A DNA stretch of 10,235 nt from Azoarcus sp. (GTDB lineage: Bacteria; Pseudomonadota; Gammaproteobacteria; Burkholderiales; Rhodocyclaceae): contig JAIRNL010000043.1 in assembly GCA_031258035.1 (NCBI GenBank), positions 1 to 10,235 on the forward strand, written 5' to 3'. Numbering within the stretch: the stretch's first letter is position 1; each line of letters starts with the position of its first letter. A program made the translations under genes and the position numbers. The notes beneath the pieces were generated by a model. That model did not search any database. It saw only the letters and a list, made by a program, of their open reading frames with translations, and had not been told where the DNA came from. Positions 6,174 to 10,235 of this stretch are shown one piece after another.

Positions 6174-6467
6174 ATGACAACGCTGAAACTCGCGCACCCG
6201 ATCACGCTGGGCCGCAAGACCGTCGAGGAACTCACCTTCCGCGACTACACGACGGCCGCCGATTACCTCTCTTTCGACACTCGCGGGGGTGTGGCGCAGA
6301 ACATAGCAATGATCGCCTCCCTGTCCGGCACGGACGAGGCGCTCGTGCGTCAGCTGCGCGGGCCGGACTATCTCGCCGCAGTGGGGCTCTTCGAGAAGAT
6401 TCTGCGCGACGACCAGGTGTTTTCCGAAGCGGGCGACGATGCCGAAAAAAAGCCGGCCGCATCCTGA
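6174..6467 (+). CDS. Tail assembly chaperone, short form (Mu gp41-like)
   Basis: The zero-frame product has 97 residues: 'LAHPITLGRKTVEELTFRDY' at the start, a helical middle ('VAQNIAMIASLSGTDEALVR') and 'LRGPDYLAAVGLFEKILRDD' near the end, as in the phage tail assembly protein family of Mu-like phages. Two-form chaperones of this kind bind the tape measure protein and recruit tube subunits, as lambda G/GT do; the role here is family knowledge. The ribosome binding site GAGGA overlaps the stop of the tube gene. The frame ends AEKKPAAS, just after a run of seven A that forms a -1 slippery heptamer. In Mu the tape measure gene follows; none follows here within the window. Confidence 0.85.
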   Translation: MTTLKLAHPITLGRKTVEELTFRDYTTAADYLSFDTRGGVAQNIAMIASLSGTDEALVRQLRGPDYLAAVGLFEKILRDDQVFSEAGDDAEKKPAAS

Positions 6468-6589
6468 TCGCCGTCGCGCTGGTGGCGCGTGAATTGCGCC
6501 AGCCGCTGCCCGTGGTCAAGGCCATGCCGTTGCGTGAGCTGTACGTGTTCGCCAGGCTGGCCGCGGCGATGAGCGGGAGAAAGTTGTAA
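6174..6589 (+). CDS. Frameshifted tail assembly chaperone, long form (gp41-gp42 fusion)
   Basis: Reading the first 93 codons in zero frame to the slippery site and then shifting back one base gives a 138-residue protein. The added 45 residues start AGR, then 'ILIAVALVARELRQPLPVV', then 'KAMPLRELYVFARLAAAM', ending SGRKL before TAA at 6587-6589. This extension has the leucine/alanine/arginine-rich helical look of a gp42-type domain and has no plausible start codon of its own near its beginning. It fills the whole gap to the next gene, whose ATG overlaps its stop (TAATG). A -1 frameshift between gp41 and gp42 homologues is a conserved feature of Mu-like tail genes, equivalent to lambda G-GT. 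That the protein is made is inference. Confidence 0.8.
6446..6452 (+). other. Programmed -1 frameshift slippery heptamer A AAA AAG
   Basis: The seven bases fit the X XXY YYZ rule exactly in the gp41 frame: zero-frame codons are AAA (6447-6449) and AAG (6450-6452), preceded by A. This is the same heptamer as in E. coli dnaX. The -1 frame continues open for 45 codons. No compelling stimulatory hairpin lies at the usual 5-9 base distance. A 5-bp stem CGCGC/GCGCG (6475-6489) and a GGCGC/GCGCC stem (6484-6500) are further away. Confidence 0.82.
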
Positions 6590-6909
6590 TGAACGAAAAC
6601 ATTCACGTCATCGGCGCGACATTCCGGGTCAGCGGCCCGGTGCGGATCGGCGGCGAATGGCCGGACATCACGGACTGGACGGTGACGGCGGCGCTGCGGG
6701 GGCCGGGGTTTCTCCAGCCATTCGCGTGCTCGCTGGCGTGGGACGCGGAGAAGGGTTGCACCATGATTACGCTGGAAATTACCGCTGAAGAACAAGCAAG
6801 GTGGCGCGCGGGGCGGGCGTGGTTCGATGTTCGTTTCGTCTCCCCTGGTGGTGACGTGCTGGTGACGACGAAAGTGTTCCTGGTGTTACAGGAGCCGGTG
6901 ACGAAATGA
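6589..6909 (+). CDS. Small phage protein, probable Ig-like/beta-sandwich fold, start of the receptor-binding cassette
   Basis: This 106-residue protein is not one I can assign to a named Mu gene. It alternates short hydrophobic strands: 'IHVIGATFRVSGPVRIGG', 'ITDWTVTAALRGPG', 'MITLEITAEEQARWRAG', 'AWFDVRFVSPGGDVLVTTKV'. Small proteins with this character are common directly upstream of fibre genes in tailed phages, and resemble the Ig-like N-terminal domains of baseplate or tail-tip proteins. A role as an adaptor between tail and fibre is inference. Its ATG overlaps the end of the frameshift extension (TAATG) and its stop overlaps the next start (ATGA), so it is translated as part of the chain. 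Confidence 0.7.
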   Translation: MNENIHVIGATFRVSGPVRIGGEWPDITDWTVTAALRGPGFLQPFACSLAWDAEKGCTMITLEITAEEQARWRAGRAWFDVRFVSPGGDVLVTTKVFLVLQEPVTK

Positions 6910-7151
6910 GTGAGACGCTGTTTTTCGACAAAACGCGCGCGCCGTCGATCCGCATCGATTTCCGCCACGTCGGCCCGCCCGGACGCCCTGGCGCGGACGG
7001 ATCGGGCGCATGGGGCGGCATCGGCGGAGATATTACAGCGCAGGCCGATCTGACCGAACGCATCAATGAGCTTGCGGATAGTCAGGCGAAAGAGGAATTG
7101 TCTGATTTCGACACCGATCTTGCGGCGATTTATCAGGTTTCCAAGCTTTAG
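6906..7151 (+). CDS. Short collagen-like tail fibre segment protein
   Basis: The 81-residue product has an N-terminal strand region ('PSIRIDFRHVG'), a short collagen-like run 'GPPGRPGADGSG' at about residues 24-35, then 'IGGDITAQADLTERINELAD', a coiled-coil stalk motif frequent in phage fibres, and an end 'FDTDLAAIYQVSKL'. Trimeric collagen-like and coiled-coil elements in phages usually form the thin shaft of a fibre. The C-terminal segment is echoed at the end of the next gene ('PETDFVAIYNAAKA'). The gene begins in an ATGA overlap and ends with TAG immediately before the GGAG of the next ribosome binding site. Structural fibre role is inferred from motifs. Confidence 0.68.
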   Translation: MSETLFFDKTRAPSIRIDFRHVGPPGRPGADGSGAWGGIGGDITAQADLTERINELADSQAKEELSDFDTDLAAIYQVSKL

Positions 7152-7163
7152 GAGCAACACGAC

Positions 7164-7655
7164 ATGAGTCTACAAAGCCGTCTTACCTTGTTGACGCAGG
7201 CTATTGGCGCTGACATCAAGGCTTTGCTTTCGACACGAGGCAGCCTCGCGGCGCTGACGACCACGGCAAAAACCAGTCTTGTGGCCGCGCTCAACGAACT
7301 GCACGCGAGTATTCAGGAGCTCATCACATCTGGTGCGGGGATCGACGATGATGCCGACTCGACCGTGACGACCGCAACGTGGTCAGCCAGCAAGATTACC
7401 GCCGAGATTACCGCCGCCATTTCGGCCCTGGTTGATGACGCCCCCACGGCGCTCGACACGCTCAGGGAGTTGGCGGATGCGCTGGGGGACAGCGAGGACG
7501 CTATCTCTGGTTTGGTAACCGCCATCGGCAATCGCGTGCAATTCGATGCCGCGCAAACGCTGTCAACGGCGCAACAAAACACAGCATGCTCGAATATCGG
7601 GGTCGGCAATCCTGAAACTGACTTTGTAGCGATCTATAACGCAGCCAAAGCATGA
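7164..7655 (+). CDS. Tail fibre stalk protein
   Basis: This 163-residue protein is built of repeat-like helical and turn motifs typical of fibre shafts: an N-terminal coiled coil 'SLQSRLTLLTQAIGADIKAL', 'AKTSLVAALNELHASIQEL', a 'WSASKITAEITAAISALVDD' segment, 'APTALDTLRELADALGDSED', and 'VQFDAAQTLSTAQQNTACSN' near the end. These are common in fibres of betaproteobacterial and enterobacterial phages. There is no receptor-binding or enzymatic head domain, so on its own it would be a headless shaft. The start ATG has GGAG upstream. The stop overlaps the ATG of the GDPD protein (ATGA, 7652-7655), and the N-terminus of that protein repeats the same coiled-coil pattern. Confidence 0.75.
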   Translation: MSLQSRLTLLTQAIGADIKALLSTRGSLAALTTTAKTSLVAALNELHASIQELITSGAGIDDDADSTVTTATWSASKITAEITAAISALVDDAPTALDTLRELADALGDSEDAISGLVTAIGNRVQFDAAQTLSTAQQNTACSNIGVGNPETDFVAIYNAAKA

Positions 7656-9676
7656 GCCTTGACGCACGAATTTTCGCCCTGGCGGAACAGGTCGGCAGGG
7701 ACGTCAAGTCCTTGCGCGCTCAGATTGGTGCGCCGCTGCATTCCATCGACCCACGCATCGTTGCGCATCGTCATGGCGGTTCAAACGTGTCGATTGAGAA
7801 CTCACTTTACGCGTTATTGCTCGCCATCGCTGCTGGAATCTGTGAAGTTGAGACCGACGCGCATCTGCTGTCGGATGGCAGTGTCGGCATCATGCACGAC
7901 GACACCGTCGACAGGATGACGGATGGAACGGGCGCGGTGGCGGATTTTACCCGGGAGACGTGGTCGCAGTTGCGTCTGGTTGCGCCCTCGTGGCTGGGCG
8001 CGAAGGCGCAATACCCGTCAGGGCCGCCGCCGCTCCTGGAGGACCTACTTGACGCATTGCGAGGCACGGGCGTTCGGTTGCGCCTCGAAATCAAAGCATC
8101 TGCCGCCACCGCCGCAGCCGTGGGAATCCTCGGCGCCCGTAATTGGCCCAAGAGCGATGTGATCATCACAAGTTTCGTCAGATCCGCGCTCGATCCCGCA
8201 ATCGCGGCGGGCTATCGGGTAGGGTTTATCGGCGACATTCAGGATTACACCGATTTCGCTGATCTCAAGGCGCAAGGCATTGATTACTTCGATGCGTCCA
8301 TGGGATCGGTCACGGCGGCGCGCGTCGCGGCGGCGCATGCGGCGGGAATCAAAATTACTGCATGGACGCTCAACAGACGAACAGAGGCGGAGGCCATGTT
8401 CGAAATGGGCGTCGATCATGTAACGTGCGACGATCCGCTGTGGGTAGCGAAGGCCAGCCCGCGCAGAAACGTCGACACATATATTGACGGATTGCGATGG
8501 TCAGGCTTTCTCGAATCATCGAGCAGCGATCCCGCAGGAATTGTCCGCGTGCTGCAAGACGGCGCGCTGCGTCTGGGCGGCAGCCAATATTACGGCCTCT
8601 TACAGGGCTGGGCCTGCCCGCTGCCTGATCCGCTCGGTTGGGCGGTCGAATTCGACGTCAAGACACTCTACGTCGCGGAGGCTACCAGGCACGCCGACAT
8701 CACCGTGTTGGTGTCCGATAAGTACTGGACAGACGCTGCGGGTCATTATTCACAGCTGGGTTTCAACGCATTCCAGCGTCGAAGCGGGGAGATGACGCTC
8801 TGGCGCATGAACGTGGGGAGTGCGACAAACGTGACCACCGTTGCTGGCGCGGCATTGACGGAAAGCACATACCGCTATCGCCTTGAAGTGACGTCTGAGT
8901 TTGTGAGGTTTACGAATCTGAATACCGGCCAGCAGGCGATAGCGAACACGACACAGATTCCAAGCACACACAAAGGCGCATTCTTTTATCTTGCGGCAGG
9001 CTCGGGCAACAGCACTTACGAATTCAGTAATGTTCGGGTGTTTGATACATCAACGCCATATCGTGACGATACTGTGCTGTGCATCGAAGGCAGCGCCGTC
9101 GACACCTCGCCCAATGCTGTGGCGTTGTCCGCTTTCGGCGGCGCTGAATTTGTAGAGGGCGTGGCGACACTGGGCGGCGCGGCCAGCGACGAGGCGAAAT
9201 ATTTCAAAACAGCGCCTTCGGGGGCCTTGATGCTCTATGGTGATTTCACGATCGAATTTAATGTCGCCGATGATAGTGATTCCACAACATTTTTTGGGCC
9301 GATCTACAGTAACGAAAATCCAGCGGCTTTGTCATTGATCTCGTTCTCCGGCAACACGCCTGGCGCTCGCCCTGTAACGTTCCGCAGCAACGGTGGGGTT
9401 CGCGCGCAAACACCAAGCCTTGACGAAAATTTTCACGAGATCGCTTTCGTCCGGAAAGGCGCAACAACCTACACATATGTCGATGGTGTGCTGACCGGGT
9501 CATCGACTTCGTTCGGCACTGGGACTTGGCAGTTCTATCCCGGTGCCTATGTCGGCTATTACCCGAACGAGCTGAATACGCAGCACCCCGTTAAATTCAA
9601 ACGGCTGCGTGTCACCCGGGTGGCGCGTTATTCAGGCAATCGCTACGCGGTGCCGACCAGTTATGCGGGAGGATGA
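7652..9676 (+). CDS. Tail fibre/spike with glycerophosphodiester phosphodiesterase (GDPD) domain and beta-sandwich binding domains
   Basis: The 674-residue protein begins with a coiled-coil segment (residues 1-29). A full GDPD domain follows at about 36-268: His39-Arg40, Glu49-Asn50, the metal-site pair Glu67 and Asp69, Asp75-Gly76, His82-Asp83 in 'MHDDTVDRMTDGTG', Glu146 in 'RLEIK', 'AWTLN' at 237-241 and 'GVDHVTCDDP' at 253-262. These are the conserved positions of the family that hydrolyses glycerophosphodiesters. Residues about 277-473 and 475-674 look like two lectin/LamG-type beta-sandwiches ('SALMLYGDFTIEFNV'-like strands, 'VDGVLTGSSTSFGTGTWQF' near the end). A receptor-binding spike that binds and cleaves a glycerol-phosphate-containing surface polymer is the likely role; the substrate is unknown. 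There is no signal peptide, which argues against a host metabolic GDPD. Base composition is visibly less GC-rich than in the head genes. Confidence 0.85.
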   Translation: MSLDARIFALAEQVGRDVKSLRAQIGAPLHSIDPRIVAHRHGGSNVSIENSLYALLLAIAAGICEVETDAHLLSDGSVGIMHDDTVDRMTDGTGAVADFTRETWSQLRLVAPSWLGAKAQYPSGPPPLLEDLLDALRGTGVRLRLEIKASAATAAAVGILGARNWPKSDVIITSFVRSALDPAIAAGYRVGFIGDIQDYTDFADLKAQGIDYFDASMGSVTAARVAAAHAAGIKITAWTLNRRTEAEAMFEMGVDHVTCDDPLWVAKASPRRNVDTYIDGLRWSGFLESSSSDPAGIVRVLQDGALRLGGSQYYGLLQGWACPLPDPLGWAVEFDVKTLYVAEATRHADITVLVSDKYWTDAAGHYSQLGFNAFQRRSGEMTLWRMNVGSATNVTTVAGAALTESTYRYRLEVTSEFVRFTNLNTGQQAIANTTQIPSTHKGAFFYLAAGSGNSTYEFSNVRVFDTSTPYRDDTVLCIEGSAVDTSPNAVALSAFGGAEFVEGVATLGGAASDEAKYFKTAPSGALMLYGDFTIEFNVADDSDSTTFFGPIYSNENPAALSLISFSGNTPGARPVTFRSNGGVRAQTPSLDENFHEIAFVRKGATTYTYVDGVLTGSSTSFGTGTWQFYPGAYVGYYPNELNTQHPVKFKRLRVTRVARYSGNRYAVPTSYAGG

Positions 9677-9677
9677 A

Positions 9678-10217
9678 ATGGGTTCGTCGTCCAAAGGCGC
9701 GCCGCGCCGCATTTCGGCTGATGTCATCGCCGCTTCCGCTGCATTCCTCATTGCACTGGCCATCGCCGAGGGTTATGCGCCGACTGTGGTGACGACAAAA
9801 AACGACCCGGTTCCCACAGGCGGCTTCGGCAGCACGAAGAACGAGGCCGGGCAGCCGCTCAAGGTGGGCGAAGCGATGTCGCCGGTGCGCGCGCTCATCG
9901 TGCTGCGCGAGCATGTGGGCCGGGACGAGTCCGCATTCCGGGCGTCCCTGCCCGGCGTCTCGCTCACGCAGGGCGAGTACGACGTGTACTTGGATTTTTT
10001 CTATCAATACGGTATCGGCGCATGGAGCAGGTCGTCGATGAGAACGGCCCTGCTCTCGGGCGAATACCGCGCCGCCTGTGATGCGCTGCTGAAGTACCGC
10101 TACTCGAACGGTGCGGATTGTTCCGCCCCTGGCAACAGGACGTGCGCCGGCGTCTGGACGCGTCAACAGGCGCGGCACCGGAAATGCCTCGCCGAACAGG
10201 GAGAGGGCGATGCTTGA
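9678..10217 (+). CDS. Phage endolysin, GH24-type lysozyme with probable signal-anchor-release N-terminus
   Basis: The 179-residue protein is a muramidase of the phage lysozyme family. The N-terminus is 'RRISADVIAASAAFLIALA' with basic residues before it, an Ala-rich weakly hydrophobic segment that runs directly into the catalytic 'EG' (Glu31). That layout matches SAR endolysins, exported as inactive membrane-tethered proteins and activated on release. 'PVPTGGFGSTKNEAG' (44-58) corresponds to the substrate-cleft motif, normally PTIGFGST-like, so the Ile-to-Gly change is noteworthy. The C-terminal half has the family pattern 'QGEYDVYLDFFYQYGIGAWS', 'GEYRAACDALLKYRY' and a Cys-bearing end 'DCSAPGNRTCAGVWTRQQ'. 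The start at 9678 follows GGGAGGA and the stop of the spike gene by one base; the in-frame extension upstream is not used. Confidence 0.85.
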   Translation: MGSSSKGAPRRISADVIAASAAFLIALAIAEGYAPTVVTTKNDPVPTGGFGSTKNEAGQPLKVGEAMSPVRALIVLREHVGRDESAFRASLPGVSLTQGEYDVYLDFFYQYGIGAWSRSSMRTALLSGEYRAACDALLKYRYSNGADCSAPGNRTCAGVWTRQQARHRKCLAEQGEGDA

Positions 10218-10235
10218 GCGTCTGGCGGACTGGCT
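10210..10235 (+). CDS. Start of a further lysis-region gene, cut by the window end
   Basis: An ATG at 10210 overlaps the last eight bases of the lysozyme gene and follows GAGAGGG. Only nine codons are visible (MLERLADWL, last base missing). By position it may encode a holin, an Rz-type spanin or another lysis protein, but the visible part does not allow a choice. Confidence 0.5.

Noticed and set aside
6475..6500. Hairpins downstream of the slippery site as a frameshift stimulator
   Set aside because: The stems are short (5 bp) and lie more than 20 bases from the heptamer, beyond the usual spacing. They are noted but not called.
8400..9676. Diversity-generating retroelement target in the spike C-terminus, as in the Bordetella Mu-like phage BPP-1
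   Set aside because: No reverse transcriptase gene, no template repeat and no adenine-rich variable repeat with a near-copy are visible in the window.
9609..9677. Extended lysozyme start inside the spike gene
   Set aside because: The added 23 residues would precede the signal-anchor segment. The ATG at 9678 has a strong GGGAGGA and a normal spacing to the upstream stop.

Overview
The window is GC-rich and reads almost entirely as one rightward phage late operon of the Mu type (transposable myophage). Gene content, codon style and a two-hairpin intergenic repeat of a kind I associate with Burkholderiales chromosomes (especially Comamonadaceae) suggest a prophage or phage of a betaproteobacterium. 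The host call is inference. No tRNA, rRNA, CRISPR array, insertion sequence or leftward gene could be supported.

Layout. Positions 3-800 hold the end of the early/middle region: the C-terminal part of GemA, a possible 21-codon micro-ORF, and a Mor/C-family activator. After a short regulatory gap (796-874) with a perfect 9-bp-arm palindrome, the head genes begin: protease gpI with an in-frame internal start for the gpZ-like scaffold, then major head protein gpT, two related small proteins (gp35/HI1506 type), and the gp36 and gp37 connector/terminator proteins with a REP-like element between them. The contractile tail genes follow: sheath gpL, tube gpM and the tail assembly chaperone gp41. gp41 carries a textbook A AAA AAG slippery site, giving a -1 frameshift product (gp41-gp42). 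From 6589 the operon changes character to receptor-binding genes: a small probable Ig-like protein, a collagen-like peptide, a stalk protein, and a 674-residue tail fibre/spike with a complete GDPD catalytic signature and beta-sandwich domains. A lysozyme with a probable signal-anchor-release N-terminus and the first codons of another lysis gene end the window.

How the genes work together. A Mor/C-like activator would switch on the late operon from the region before gene I. gpI and gpZ build and mature a gpT capsid. gp36/gp37 join head to tail, gpL/gpM form the tail with the gp41/42 chaperone, the fibre cassette binds and may hydrolyse a surface glycerophosphodiester polymer, and the lysozyme releases progeny.

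The most unusual point is what is absent. Terminase, portal, gp30 and gpG do not lie between mor and I, and tape measure, gpP and baseplate genes do not lie between gp42 and the fibres. Either this lineage has a permuted gene order or the element is deleted or domesticated; sequence outside the window decides. The fibre block (about 7100-9680) also looks less GC-rich than its surroundings, consistent with exchange of a host-range cassette.
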